From Alviniconcha marisindica (lineage: Eukaryota > Mollusca > Gastropoda > Provannidae): DNA of 64,000 nucleotides. Location of the stretch: the NCBI GenBank assembly GCA_018857735.1, contig JABMCL010000047.1, positions 1,625,001 through 1,689,000 of the forward strand. Reading direction: 5' to 3'. The notes under the pieces were generated by a model, which had not been told where the DNA came from, did no database searches, and was given only the letters and a program-made list of their open reading frames with translations. Shown here piece by piece: positions 12,371 to 27,346 of this stretch. Each line of letters opens with the position of its first letter. Within the stretch, counting starts at the first letter, position 1. Made by a program: the position numbers and the translations under genes.

Positions 12371-13197
12371 CGGTTTTAATTATGTGCACATGATCGTAAT
12401 GATAATTATCTCTCGCACATGACTGTAATTATGTACCTTTGACGCCGCAAGTAAACCGTTGGAAGCAGCACGAAAGGCACATAAACGATGTTGACATAAC
12501 CAGTTGCAACTTTTATCAGTCGGTGTCAGTCACGTGCCGGACGCCGAAGTTAGCCTTATCACTGATAACTACTATGATACTCAGTTTGTCACGAGTAAAC
12601 CGTTGGAACCGAGTGGTCACAACACATATTTACTAATTATGCAGATGCAATTAGTAAATATGTTGAGACTAATACCTGCTTCTTAGATGCTATTAAGCCG
12701 CTGGGGCGCATGTTTAAATGACTCTGATCAGTGTTGAATATGAATGACGACGCCTGCGCGGCAAAGAAAATCCGATGAACGCGACTGTTAGATTCCTTCT
12801 TTCATCGGAACGGATTCCGTCCTTCGCGGCAGTGAACATCGATCCGCAGCATTCACTGATGTCTCCAGCTCAGTGCTGTAGCCGACTTTTGACGGACTCT
12901 GCCAGCTCTACATGGAAATGTCTCCAGTGACGCTCTGGATCGTCTCGCATTTCCTGCTGACTGAGTTTAAAACTGAGTTTGAGCCTTTCAAAAATTGCCC
13001 TACACTATCCAAGGCCATTGCTGAGAACGAAGTGTTAACAGGCCCACACACGATGCGCATCAGGCCCACGCTGTCCAGTCTCTAGTCAGTCACTGCCAGA
13101 CATCCTCTTCAGTTCCCATTGATCTCAGTCAAGTGGCCCTAGCACGAGTGTAGCATCTGGCGGGCCTCGCCGGCCAGGGCTGGCACTGAAGATAATT
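12371..13197. other. Unique sequence, no gene seen
   Basis: Contains ATTATGTNCACATGA and GACGC-GCAAGTAAACCGTTGGAA words that recur in the tandem units at 13198-13430. No credible open frame. Confidence 0.4.
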
Positions 13198-13430
13198 AGT
13201 AATTTTCACTTTTGACGCTAGTCAGCCGTTGGAAGCAAGCGTCAAATGACATGTATTATCTAGCGATAATTCTTAATTATGTAGAGATATTTAGTAATTA
13301 TGTTGCGACAATTACAATCATGTGCTTTTGACGCAAGTAGCTATTACATGTCAAAAGACATAGATTTACTAAATTATCTAGTAATAATTACTAATTATGT
13401 AGAGATAGCTAGTAATTATGTTGCAAAAAT
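13198..13430 (+). repeat. Two tandem units of about 115 bp
   Basis: Each unit holds CTTTTGACGC, an ACATGT word, TTATCTAG, TAATTATGTAGAGATA and TAGTAATTATGTTGC in the same order. Related words continue upstream to about 12360. Confidence 0.65.
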
Positions 13431-13431
13431 T

Positions 13432-13497
<66 letters not shown>

Positions 13498-13504
13498 CGT
13501 GCTG

Positions 13505-13572
<68 letters not shown>

Positions 13573-13608
13573 TCGTGCGTGCGTGCGTGTGTGCGTGTGT
13601 GTGTGTGT

Positions 13609-13648
<40 letters not shown>

Positions 13649-13660
13649 CGCGCGCTTAGA
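13432..13660. repeat. (GT)n(GTGC)n(GT)n compound array
   Basis: About 60 bp of GT, then about 85 bp of GTGC with a few slips, then GT. This borders the S2 duplication. Confidence 0.95.
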
Positions 13661-14095
13661 ATAGTCTCTAGGAAGAAAATTTTGCGCTTTAAAAATACTT
13701 ACTTAATTATTATTATATATACCTGTCAATCAAAACAACATGCAGAGAAAACAGACATCCACATTATTGCTAGGGTCAAACGTTTGCATGGTTAACCATT
13801 CGTGTCAAAAGAACCTTTATGAAACTACACTAATCACATAATTTCGGCCGGAATACATTTTGACCTGATTCAGTGTATTTCTTGTAAGTACAAAACTTTA
13901 AGTCCTGCAACATGCAAAAAGCAAATACGAAACATCGTGCTGCTGTTTTGGACTAGACAACAGGCCGATTGTTTTGACGTATGAATGCAACTACGTATTT
14001 TATCTCTTCCTTTTGTACATACATGCCATCTCCTCTACCGTCTCTCACATTCGTAGCTTTATTATGCGTCATTATAGTTGTTACGTAGATTAACA
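13661..14095. repeat. Segmental duplication S2, copy a
   Basis: Starts AGAATAGTCTCTAGG and ends near ATTATAGTTGTTACGTAG. It is nearly the same as 16158-16575 over its whole length, and both copies are bounded by (GT)n on the left and (AAC/AC/ACGC)n on the right. The ends are clean at the microsatellites. No coding frame is visible; it may be a mobile unit or a duplication mediated by the arrays. Confidence 0.85.
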
Positions 14096-14099
14096 AAGA

Positions 14100-14420
<321 letters not shown>

Positions 14421-15272
14421 AGTAAAACAAAGCCGGAAAACAACAACACGACAACCACATTCAAACACCGCCATGACTAACTCAGTCTAAGACTGGCTCA
14501 GTCGTCGGATTAATTCTCACCGTGCATCACTTATATGAAATATCAGCTACTGCGGCCACGGGATCAGTGACTGGCGACTGAGTCAGTCTCACAGTCGCAG
14601 GAGAAACACCAGCCGAAAGAAGCAGCACTCGGCCAAGCATCGATGGAAGTAAAGGTTAAGTTTAGGAGGCAGCGGCACATCAGTAATGACCTAGACAGAG
14701 AAGCAGCCCTGTGCTGACTAACAGTAACACTGAACACGCCCGCTTCCCCATGTAGCCTAGCTAGGTCTGAAAGTCATCAGAAGTCTTGATTGAGTCAGTC
14801 ACGTATGTTGGCACTTAGTGAAGAAATCATACAGTTCTTTTCAGTGTCACCAAGAAGGAAGACTGACCAGGTTGAAATTCACTTCAACAGCAAAGCACTG
14901 TAATTTCACGGTATCTACAACGTAATTTCGATGCCGGGTCCGGACAAACAACTGTGCTCGCACTGTCGGGTGTAGTCGCGGGGTGAGTAGAATCGGGAAT
15001 TTCGTTTTAGCAACACAAGACTTAGCGCTGAGCGGGCCGGGTTTGTATGGCGGCCGCCACAGATATTGAATAATGGAGACGGCTGTTCAAGGGTAAAAAA
15101 TGTTGAAGGCGCCGAAAGAGAGTTGCGTCTCCTGAACATACTGTCATCGGAGCCGATGTCGTATGGTTTTTGTGATGTAATAGTCAGCAGTATTACGTCA
15201 GTTCGAGCCAAGATCTTATAGTTATCAGTAAATACGAAAATAATAATTTCAAGGCTTTTATGCTTTAACAAA

Positions 15273-15275
<3 letters not shown>

Positions 15276-15361
<86 letters not shown>
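15276..15361. repeat. (TC)n microsatellite
   Basis: About 84 bp of pure CT, immediately before a LINE-E 3' region. Confidence 0.95.
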
Positions 15362-15364
<3 letters not shown>

Positions 15365-15366
<2 letters not shown>

Positions 15367-15767
15367 ATTCCTCCCCCACCCCCCTCCCTTACTGTTCTTT
15401 ACTGAAAAGATAAGCCGCATTGTCTGCTTCTGTTTTCTTTTCCAATACTAGTTATATGAACCGCTGATCACACTGGATGTTCTACTGCCTTGGTTGCTGG
15501 TTGTATGCTCATAATGTATAACTGAATGATGTATGGATGTGTACATCTGGCGCTGTGAACACGCTATGTTTTGTGTGGAAATTCTCATGTATAACGTTTC
15601 ACTCACTCATTTATGCCTATATGTATATAAATGATGCCTGTAATTTTATATTTACTCATCAGTAGCTTAGCAAGGACAAGTTGTTAGGTTTTGACTAAAC
15701 TTAAACTACAATCCTTGTAAAATAAAGTTTTTGAGTTCGAGTTCTCTCTCCCTCTCTCTCTCTCTCT
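15365..15767 (+). mobile_element. LINE-E 3' region ending in (CT)n
   Basis: The end carries CTTAGCAAGGACAAG, ACTACAATCC, TTGTAAAATAAAG and GAGTTCGAGTT, then CTCTCTCT. The same series recurs at 15.8-16.0, 16.7-16.9, 31.0-31.2 and 40.4-40.7 kb. The AATAAA just before the end and the simple-repeat tail indicate the 3' end of a retroposon. No coding part is attached, so the name LINE-E is only a label. Confidence 0.65.
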
Positions 15768-15785
15768 TTATGCCTATTGCCTATT

Positions 15786-15968
15786 CCTCAGTAGTTTAGC
15801 GAGGACTAGGTGTTAGACAGCTTCGTCCCTAATATGTCAACCCGACATCTGAGGATTTAATATCCTTAGATGTCGGGTTGACATATTAAGGACGAAGCTG
15901 TCATTGGACAGCTAGGTTTTGACTGAACCTAAAGTACAATCCTTGTAAAATAAAGTTTAAGTTCGGCT
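15786..15968 (+). mobile_element. Second LINE-E 3' end, holding an 87-bp palindrome
   Basis: Starts CTCAGTAGTTTAGCGAGGAC and ends TTGTAAAATAAAGTTTAAG, followed by (GT)n. Between GTTAGA and the expected continuation lies an inserted palindrome (15816-15902). Confidence 0.65.
15816..15902. repeat. Near-perfect palindrome built from the SINE1 tail
   Basis: The arms run from GACAGCTTCGTCC to GGACGAAGCTGTC and meet near 15859, with only about three mismatches. Each arm contains CCTAATATGTCAAC and GACATCTGAGGA, which is the last part of SINE1. The DNA or RNA could form a hairpin of about 40 bp. Confidence 0.85.
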
Positions 15969-16157
<189 letters not shown>

Positions 16158-16575
16158 CTTAGAATAGTCTCTAGGGACAAACTTTTGCACTTTAAAAATA
16201 CTTTATTTATTATTATTATTAATACCTGTCAATCAAAACATCATGCAGAGAAAACAGACGTCCACATTATTGCTAGGGTCAAACGTTTGCATGGTTAACC
16301 ATTCGTGTCAAAAGAACCTTTATGAAACTACACTAATCACATAATTTCGGAATACATTTTGACCTGATTCAGTGTACTTTTTGTAAGTACAAAACTTTAA
16401 GTCCAGTAACATGCAAAAAGCAAATACGAAACATCGTGCTGCTGTTTTGGACTAGACAACAGGGATTTGTTTTGACGTATGAATGCAACAACATATTTTA
16501 TCTCTTCCTTTTGTACACACATGCCGTATCTCGCATTCATAGCATTATTATGCGTCATTATAGTTGTTACATAGA
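16158..16575. repeat. Segmental duplication S2, copy b
   Basis: Close copy of 13661-14095 with small indels, including a shortened segment near 16500-16540. It shares the whole central block through GGTCAAACGTTTGCATGG. Confidence 0.85.
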
Positions 16576-16576
16576 T

Positions 16577-16630
16577 TAACAAACAAACAAACAAGAACAA
16601 GAACAAGAACAAGAACAAACAACACACACA

Positions 16631-16678
<48 letters not shown>

Positions 16679-16690
16679 GGCACACGCACA
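16577..16690. repeat. (AAAC)n(AAGAAC)n(ACGC)n tract
   Basis: Borders S2 copy b on the right. Confidence 0.9.
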
Positions 16691-16905
16691 CAAATCCAAG
16701 AAAGAAAGAAAAACAAGAAGAGCCCCAAAACGTGCTCTGTCTCTCTGTGAATGAACCTAAACTACAATCCACACACACACAAATCCAAGAAAGAAAAAAG
16801 ACAAGAAGAGCAACAAAAAAAAACAAACAAAAACAAAACGAAAACGTGCTCTGGCTCTCTGTGAATGAACCTAAACTACAATCCATGTAAAATAAATTTT
16901 CGAGT
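16690..16905 (+). repeat. Tandem duplication ending in LINE-E tails
   Basis: Two units (about 16690-16772 and 16773-16885) with AAATCCAAGAAAGAAA, CGTGCTCTG and GAACCTAAACTACAATCCA. The second continues into TGTAAAATAAATTTTCGAG, the LINE-E end. Confidence 0.7.
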
Positions 16906-16917
16906 TCGAGTTATCTC

Positions 16918-17065
16918 TGGGCTCCTCCTCAATCTTCCCCCTCTCTCCCTCCCTTTCTTCTCTTCCCCTCTTTCTTTCCCTTTCTCCTACCCCCCCCCCT
17001 CTTTCCCCCTCTCTACCCCTCCCCCCCCCCTTCTCTCTCTCTCTCTCCTCACCCCCTCCCTTTCA
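16918..17065. repeat. Pyrimidine-rich CCCTCT tract
   Basis: C/T only for long stretches; possible triplex-forming DNA. Confidence 0.8.
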
Positions 17066-17425
17066 CTCGAGAATGAGGATCCAAAATGTAATAAACGATT
17101 TTGTTTTAAAACTAAAAATGAAAGAAACAAAGAAAGAAGAAAGAAACAAAGAAACAAAGAAAGAACAAGTTACGAAGAAGTGTCATTTTTTCATTCGAAT
17201 GGAATAAGTACCAGTTCCGAGCAATCCTTTTTACAAAAAAGCGGCTTTCACTAACTTTCTATCTCAACGATGTGAAATTTAAACAGAGTATGGTTAAAGG
17301 GAGACTACAAAACCAGGCCGATATGTAATTACTTCCCTTTGACCACCCCAAAGCTAACTTTTAATGTAACTGGCTTAGTAAACTGTGAATCAAGAAGACA
17401 GAGAGCTGCCATTTTAGACCCCCAA

Positions 17426-17719
<294 letters not shown>

Positions 17720-17997
17720 TCATTATCCCTTCAGTGTGGGAAATTCGGGTCGCCTTACCTGGGTAAGGTACAGCAGCCGCAAGAGCAGCGCTACTCAGAT
17801 TCCTCTCAGTGTGTGCAGTATTTTCGTGTGTCCAAACAATGGCTGTATGGCTGCCAGTCAGTGTTCGGGATTTTTAACGTGCGCAACGGTTGCTGATGCA
17901 TGCGATTGCGCTTTGCGGCTGTACGAACACCGTAAGAGAGTCTGCATTGAAAGATGACTGGGGGGAAAAAACAAAACAAAACAACAACAAAAAACAC

Positions 17998-18075
17998 TTG
18001 CCGCGCCGGGGACTCAAACCCTGGTAAATATTGCGCCTGGCTTTCCAGCAGGACCTGGAACATCAAACTAAGTCT
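17998..18075 (-). mobile_element. SINE3 fragment (tRNA-like box B)
   Basis: The minus strand carries AAAGCCAGGCGCA and GGGTTTGAGTCCCCGGCGCG, matching the tRNA-like head at 58030-58195. The A-box part is too diverged to call. It is preceded on the plus strand by an AAC-rich tail. Confidence 0.55.
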
Positions 18076-18079
18076 ACTG

Positions 18080-19065
18080 GAACTCTGGAACTGCTAGTGA
18101 GAGGTTCACCTCCACGGCCTTTTCTTTCCCCCCTTTTATTTGAGTCATGTCTGCACGTGTGATTTAAACCTAAGATGATACGTGTTATTATTATAATTAT
18201 TATAATTGTTATAATTCAGACTTTAAACATTAGTCAAAATCTGTTTGTTTTTAAAATGAAAAATCTGACACATTCACCAAATCGGTAGGGGGCAGTACTA
18301 TACTTCCGGTATTACCATGACGACGATTTACTGGCCATGTAAAGAACAAACAAACAAACAAATTTACTACTTACCATGCCGGCATTTCTCTATAGTTCAA
18401 AGGTCACAGGGTAACGAAGAAGCCGGGCAATTTGTTATTCAGGACCAAGCCGGGGAATAACCCTTATCGTAACGGAGATCCACGGTAGTTCATAGGTACC
18501 ATTAGAATTTAGGTCACAACTGATACAACACGTAACAGGCTTCATCTTCCCCTCCCAACTTCTTGTTCTTCCTTCTTATTTAGTGTGTAAAGAGCGAACG
18601 AAAAAGGCGGATTAAAACCAGAACGTTGACATGATATTTCATGCGCCCGTGGCAATATTCTGCTATGAGCGCCAGAAGTGGACGAGGTCCTTGAAATGGC
18701 AAGAAGGGCAAAGATCGTGCCGCATCTGCTGTAGGATAGGGAAGGGACCCGGCGTCCATCAAAACCGTTTCCACATTTCCTGGCGGATTTTTCACACACC
18801 CTGCCCACATTATTTTGTCCGCAGGCTGCCGCAGATTCATCGAGTCCATTAAATACGATTAGCCAGCCGGCACGCCCACGATATAGTGCAGGCCCTGGCT
18901 TTCTGGACCACAGGCCCACGAACTAGCTTGGTCAGAATAAGATTCATAAAAAGAATGAAAGAAAGAAAGAAAACGACAAAAAACAGCCAACAGAATTACA
19001 ACGAAAAATAACAAGCAATAACAACCAACAAATAAACGAAAACAACAACATAAACCAACCAACCA
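18080..19065. other. Unique sequence, no gene supported
   Basis: Overlapping frames of 70-125 codons on both strands around 18542-18919 are mutually antisense and show no recognised domain. Small AAAC and AATTAT words occur. Confidence 0.4.
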
Positions 19066-19071
19066 CTCTCT

Positions 19072-19095
19072 CCCTCCCTCCTTCTCCTCCCCCCT

Positions 19096-19130
<35 letters not shown>

Positions 19131-19210
19131 ACACGCACGCACGCACGCACCACCACGCACACGCACGCCCGCACGCCCTGCACTGCACGCACGCCGCAGA
19201 CACGCACGCA

Positions 19211-19255
<45 letters not shown>
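19072..19255. repeat. (TC)n(AC)n(ACGC)n array
   Basis: CT words, then CACA, then CACG with several slips, then AC. Confidence 0.9.
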
Positions 19256-19503
19256 GCGTGTCTTTTTATGTCAGCCCGGGCTGGTCGTAACCTGAACGGT
19301 TTTTCTATTGTCTCTTTTGGAGTACAGACCTGTGACTATGGGTTTTGTTTGGTTCAGCGCCAGTCCCTCACTTTGCAGCTGCAAAGACCGATGGGGGTTT
19401 AGGCTCTAACTGTGATGGATGTGAACACAATTTTTCTGGCAGAATACAGTTACTTCTGCTGAAAGTGCCTGAGAGCTATTTAAGCTTCCCTCTGTTAAAT
19501 ATG

Positions 19504-20655
<1,152 letters not shown>

Positions 20656-20899
20656 TTAACCCTTTAACTGCCATATTTGCCATATTTGCCGCGCCGTCAC
20701 TCGGAAAACGACCAATAAAAGTGCCAAACCTGAAACCATTAAGGCTTTTATCGCAAGACTACGCGAAAGGACTTCTATCAAAACGCACAGTATTGAAAGT
20801 AGATTTGTTATAGGACTATTAAATGTTCTGTTTGCAGGAGAGTATGTGTGCACCTTTAAAGCCCGGAAATTTCACAGGCTGCGGCAGTGAAGGGGTTAA
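20656..20899 (+). mobile_element. piggyBac-like MITE with TTAA flanks
   Basis: TTAA at both limits. The ends CCCTTTAACTGCC and GGCAGTGAAGGGG are inverted repeats. The interior GAAAACGACCAATA, TTATAGGAC and GCCCGGAAATTTCACAGGCTG is shared with 44.1, 57.3 and 58.8 kb. TTAA duplication and C-rich ends are the signature of the piggyBac superfamily. No transposase is present, so it must be mobilised in trans. Confidence 0.85.
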
Positions 20900-20979
20900 T
20901 GAGCCTTATTAGTTAGCTGAATTGCTCTGTGAGGGATGATTAAAGTTGACTTAACCAAAGACAGCTGAAATCAGTTGGT

Positions 20980-22540
20980 CCATCCCTCCCTCCCTGTTTC
21001 CCTCCCTTCCTCCATCCCTCCCTCCCTCCATTCATCCATCCATCTGTCTGTCCATTCATCCTTTCCTCCTTCCCACCCCCCCTTCCTCCACCTATCCCTC
21101 CCTCCTACCCTCCCTCCTTCCCCTCCATCCATCCATCCATCTATTTATCGATCCATTCATCATTCCCTCCCTCCCACCCTCGCTTCCTCCATCTATCCTT
21201 CCCTCCCTCACCCCCTTCCTCCATCTATCCCTCCCTTCCTCCATCCCTCCATCTATCCATCCATCCATCCATCCGTCTATCCATTCATCCTTCTCTCCCT
21301 CCCTTCCTCCATCTATCCCTCCCTCTGTCTCTCCCTCCCTCTATCTATCCATTCATCCTTCCATCTCTCCCACCCTCCCTCCCTCCATCTATCCCTCTTT
21401 CCCTCCATCTATCCATCCATCCATCCATCTGTCTATCCATTCATCCTTCCCTCCCTCCCTTCCTCCATCTATCTTTCCCTCCCTCCCTTCCTCCATCTAT
21501 CCCCCCCTCCCTCCATCCATCCATCTATCTATTCATTCTTCCCTCCCTCCCGGCCCCCCTTCCTCCATCTATCCCTCCCTCCCTCCATCTATCCCTCCCT
21601 CCCTCCATTCATCCTTCTCTCCCTCCCACCCTCCATTCCTCCATCTATCGTTCCCTCCCTCTCTCCCTCCCTCTCTCCCTCCCTCCCTCCATCTATCCAT
21701 CCATCCATCCCTCCTTCCCGCCCTCCTTTCCTCCATCCATCCATCCATCGATCCATCCATCCTTCCTTCTATCCCACCCTCCTTCCTCCTCTATCCTTCC
21801 CTCCCTTTCCCTCCCCCCACTCCCCCATCCCTCCCTCCTTCCTCCCTCCCTCCCTCCATCTATCCCTCCCTCCCTCCCTCCCCCCACCTCCCTCCATCAT
21901 CCCTCCCTCCCTCCCACCCTCCCTCCATCTATCCCTCCCTCCATCCCTCCACCCTCCCTCCATCATCCATCCCTCCCACCTCCCTCATCTATCCTCCCTC
22001 CCTCCCACCCTCCCTCCATCTATCCCTCCCTCCATCCCTCCCACCTCTCATCATCCCTCCCTCCCTCCCACCCTCCCTCTCATCTATCCCTCCCTCCATC
22101 CCTCCCTCCCTCCCTCCATCTATCCCTCCCTCCCTCCCTCCCTCCCTCCCACCCTCCCTCCATCTTCCCTCCCTCCATCCCTCCCACCTCCCTCCTCCAT
22201 CTATCCCTCCTCCCTCCCACCCTCCTCCTCCCTCCCTCCTCTCCATCCTCCACCCTCCCTCCATCTATCCCTCCCTCCCTCCCACCCTCCCTCCATCTAT
22301 CCCTCCCTCCACCCTCTCCATCTCCTCCTCCCTCCTCCCTCCCCCCCCTCCCTCCATCTATCCCCCTCCCTCCCACCCTCCCTCCATCTATCCTCCCTCC
22401 CTCCCTCCCACCCTCCCTCCATCATCCCTCCCTCCCTCCCTCCCTCCATCTCCCTCCTCCCTCCCTCCCACCCTCCCTCCCTCCCACCCTCCCTCCTCTA
22501 TCCTCCTCCTCCATCCCTCCCTCCCTCTATCCATCTATCA
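20980..22540. repeat. 1.5-kb polypyrimidine (CCCT/CCAT/CTAT)n block
   Basis: Almost pure C/T with A at spaced positions: CCTCC, CCATC and CTATC words. It forms a loose higher-order unit (CCCTCCCTCCATCTATCCCTC). A 552-codon Ser/Pro frame across it is a repeat translation, not a gene. The last 600 bp contain many single-base losses, suggesting either decay or consensus errors. Confidence 0.95.
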
Positions 22541-22819
22541 GTGAGCCCTGTCACACCCTCGATCTGTTTCCCCATGGGTGGAGGACCACGCCGGAAACAA
22601 AGACACTGTGGTTCCATAGTATTGCCGGAATAAACTTAGCATCTCGTTAACTTATTGCGCCACTACACGGCATTGGGCCATTTTTTGGTTTTGTTTTGTT
22701 GCCAGCCTTTTGGCTGTGTCAGGCTATAGTGACTGATGGAACACCTAATGGCTGATACCGCCACGCGCTGTTCACCTCCACTGCTTTAGGATTTTTATAT
22801 CTGGAAATCGTCTATTGGT

Positions 22820-22880
22820 GTTGAGGGGAGGGGAGGGGGAGGTGGAGGAGGAGGGGGAGGAGAAGGAGAAGGAGGAGGAG

Positions 22881-22911
<31 letters not shown>

Positions 22912-22912
22912 C

Positions 22913-22962
<50 letters not shown>

Positions 22963-22995
22963 CGTGCGTGTGCGTGCGTGTGCGTGCGGCGGCGC

Positions 22996-23067
<72 letters not shown>

Positions 23068-23190
23068 GTGTGTGAATTTGTGTCTGTATCTGTGCGTCTG
23101 TGTGTACATGTGCGTGTTTTTGTGTGTATGTGTGCGTTTGTGAGTGTGTATGGCGGGGGTGGGGGAGGGGGGTGGAGGGTGTGTGTGTGT
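22820..23190. repeat. (GGA)n, (GT)n and (GTGC)n compound array
   Basis: GGAGGA/GAAGGA then GT with a GTGC/GGCGCGC core, trailing off into GTGT/GTTT variants and GGGGTGG. Confidence 0.95.
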
Positions 23191-23199
23191 GTGTGTGGG

Positions 23200-24185
23200 T
23201 GGGGGGGTAACTGGAGGCGTGACGAAAATAGCGAGAAAATAAAATTTGGGGAAATCGGCAGGAGGTGACACACAATTTGCTGTGTTCAATTGTCACTTAT
23301 TTTTGTAACTTTCATTTGGACCACTGGTTCGAAAACGGTCGAAACAGATAGATCAGGATTGTTTTCCCCCACATCAGATACTCAGCTTAAACCATTTAGA
23401 ATTGTGGAAAGTGAGACTATGACGGGTGAGATGTGTTTGAGATTACAGGCTACTCAGTGGATTGGAACGGAAAACAACAGCAATCCTGGTAAAAAGTCAT
23501 TCATAGATAACAACATGAGAAAATCCCACTGGCATCAAGCTGTGCATATCATATACAATAAAATTGCCACTTCCCGAGGACGCCCTCTTAAAAGTTACTG
23601 TCCTAATAAAAGCAATTATAAGAATTATCTACAACAAATTAATTAATTAACCCCGCCGGCTTACTCCCCTGGCCACTATCACCCTGACCCATCCAAGATC
23701 CTACGCACTAAAAACATCCCCGCCTGGACTCAATTGACACGGGAATGGGCCTAGTGTAAGCTCGCCACTAGCCTGTTACACCCAGCACCCCCCTCCCCTC
23801 CGCTACCCCCACCCTCGCCTCGAGCAACAACACAACCCGTGCGCGCGGTTAGGGGAAGCTACTCTGGACAAAGCCGGAGAGGAAGCAGACGGCATTCGCT
23901 GGAGAAATTTAAAAACAAAAACAAAAAAGAGCTAGTGTTTGGACACCCTGAATACCATGGACACAGTGCATGTTCTTCGTCCGTAAGTAAAGGATTTTAA
24001 TAAGTCACTGCAAATAATAACGAAACACTAGAACTCAAACTTTAGGGTAAGACTACGTGCAAGTGCAGTTGACCCAGAGGTTATGTCAGAGACAGGGGAA
24101 ACCATCGTTGTGTCGGGGTATCTAGGTCACATCATTTGCTAATCAAAAACTATAAAACGCAGTTAAATAAAATTGAAATAAATAA
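23200..24185. other. Unique sequence with an unassigned 118-codon frame
   Basis: A plus-strand frame at 23290-23646 (motif SYCPNKSNYKNYLQ) has protein-like composition at its C-terminal end, but I recognise no domain. A following frame holds PSKILRTKNIPAWTQLTREW. It could be a transposon or exon relic; chance is also possible. Confidence 0.25.
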
Positions 24186-24812
24186 AACTCTCACTTCCAT
24201 ACACTTCGGGGTAAAATCCAAGGTGACGGTCGGAAATTCCTGGACCGTTTTAAAAGTTATTTAGTTGGGTCACAAATATCACCACAATCATTAAATGAGA
24301 TCCAGATCTACCGATTACAGCCAAAATCCGCAACAAAAGGTCAGTTTTCATATATTTTTGTCTGATTGTCAGTTCGAGTCGGCGCATGTTGCCCTTTGAC
24401 CTAGTTTTCCAGAAACAACGTGAACGCTTCCTTAGCGGTGCCGATTTTGGCAAGTCAATCGTACTCACGACTCGACGTTCTCACTGAGATTGCAATTTTT
24501 TCCCGTACATTTTCCGTGTTTTTTAATTGCCGTAGCTTGTTTAACGAGGCCGCTTACCTAGCAGCACTTCGTCAGCTTCGTTCGCCATTTGCAATCCGTG
24601 ACGCCAACTGGAAACAATCAAAGACAAAAATATATGACTCAGTAAAAAAACTCACCTTTTGTTGCGGATTTCGGCTGTAATTGGTAGATGGACCTCACTT
24701 AATGATTGTGATGAGATTTGTGACCCAAAATAACTTTTAAAACGGTCCAGGAATTTCCGACCGTCTCCTTGGATTTTACCCACTTCGGCACCCACGTAAG
24801 AGTAAAACTGGC
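24186..24812. repeat. Inverted duplication with arms of about 165-190 bp
   Basis: Left arm (about 24186-24373) and right arm (about 24617-24812) are inverted copies. Shared blocks are GGTAAAATCCAAGG, GACGGTCGGAAATTCCTGG, ACCGTTTTAAAAGTTATTT, TGGGTCACAAAT, CAATCATTAA and AATCCGCAACAAAAGGT. The loop is about 245 bp of unrelated sequence. Confidence 0.85.
24653..24808 (-). CDS. Candidate exon in the right arm of the inverted duplication
   Basis: The minus-strand frame reads VGAEVGKIQGDGRKFL, DRFKSYFGSQISSQSL and LPITAEIRNKR, a composition like real protein. It ends at ...AACAAAAG followed by GTGAGT, a good splice-donor sequence, and begins just after GGCCAG, a possible acceptor. The left arm (plus strand, 24186-24345) encodes the same peptide with a frameshift (GKIQGDGRKFLDRFKSY, then LVGSQIS). 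I do not recognise the family. It may be an exon of a host or transposon gene. Confidence 0.3.
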
Positions 24813-25138
24813 CGAACAATGAATGATATAAAATGTTTATGTAAGATAACAACCAGCAGGCAGTAAGCGTGGTCTGCGAACCTGTCAAGTACAAGTAGTC
24901 TCAAACCGAAATGGAACCCCGTAACATGATCAGTTATCATCCTCAACCTCATCAATAACTGCATTAAAAAAGAGTCTCAGCTTCTGTAGCCCTTCATGCC
25001 ATGCTCCCGTGGTGACATCAGTCTCAGTGTTCCTACCTCCTTCCTTGCCTGAGGCAGTTCTGATCAAAGCCCTCATCGTCAGGGAGTTTACATAGGAGGC
25101 TTGGTGGTGGGAAGTAGCGGCGGTCTGTACCCGGGGGT

Positions 25139-26400
<1,262 letters not shown>

Positions 26401-26407
26401 TTCGAAA

Positions 26408-26676
<269 letters not shown>

Positions 26677-26998
26677 CTGTCACTGAGTCTAACTCCACGA
26701 CCTAGCTAACATTGTCGTCAGCAGGGGGCATAGGAGGTGTCGCGCGTATGTTGAATCAGAACAGGGACTACCAACACCACCGCACTGCGACTCGGCGGCA
26801 GTGCAGTACGTGTCTTCCTCGGATGGCAGCCCACCAACGATCTGACGTCTCCTCCTATGGACCTCTGGGGGCGGGGCCGCAATGAGGAATGAATCTTGGG
26901 TGTGGTCGGAGGTAGGGATGCCGGGACGAGCGGCGCGGGAACATGCCTCTGAGGTCGGCATAGATGATGGCACAGTAAACAAAACAAGAAACAAATGA

Positions 26999-27163
26999 CC
27001 CCCCCCCCCCCCCCCAAACAACAAAAACAAAACAACAACAACAAAAAAAACAAGAAGAAGAAAGACACACACACACAACACACACACACACACACACACG
27101 ACCACACACAACCCTCCACAACCAACAAACAAACACACAAACAACCCCCCCCCCCCCCCTTCC
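26999..27163. repeat. C run, (AAC)n, (AC)n, (AAAC)n, C run
   Basis: Two poly-C runs of about 14-16 nt (about 27000-27016 and 27146-27159) bracket AAC and AC blocks. Confidence 0.9.
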
Positions 27164-27329
27164 CGAAACAACAACAGAATGTATCTACTAAGGCAAGAAA
27201 CGGCAATGAAAGAAAATTCGTTATCAAAGAAAAACTTTTTTTCTTCTAATGTTATCCAGAAACAAAACTTTTAATTCTATCGATTTTTTCCCTCGGAAGT
27301 AAATAACGGTTGTTTTGTCATTGGATCGT

Positions 27330-27346
27330 CCCCCCCCCCCCCCCCC
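27330..27346. repeat. Poly-C run
   Basis: About 17 C in otherwise unique DNA. Confidence 0.9.

Noticed and set aside
20975..22633. 552-codon open frame on the plus strand
   Set aside because: Entirely Ser/Pro/Leu/His translation of the polypyrimidine repeat; no start context, no domain.
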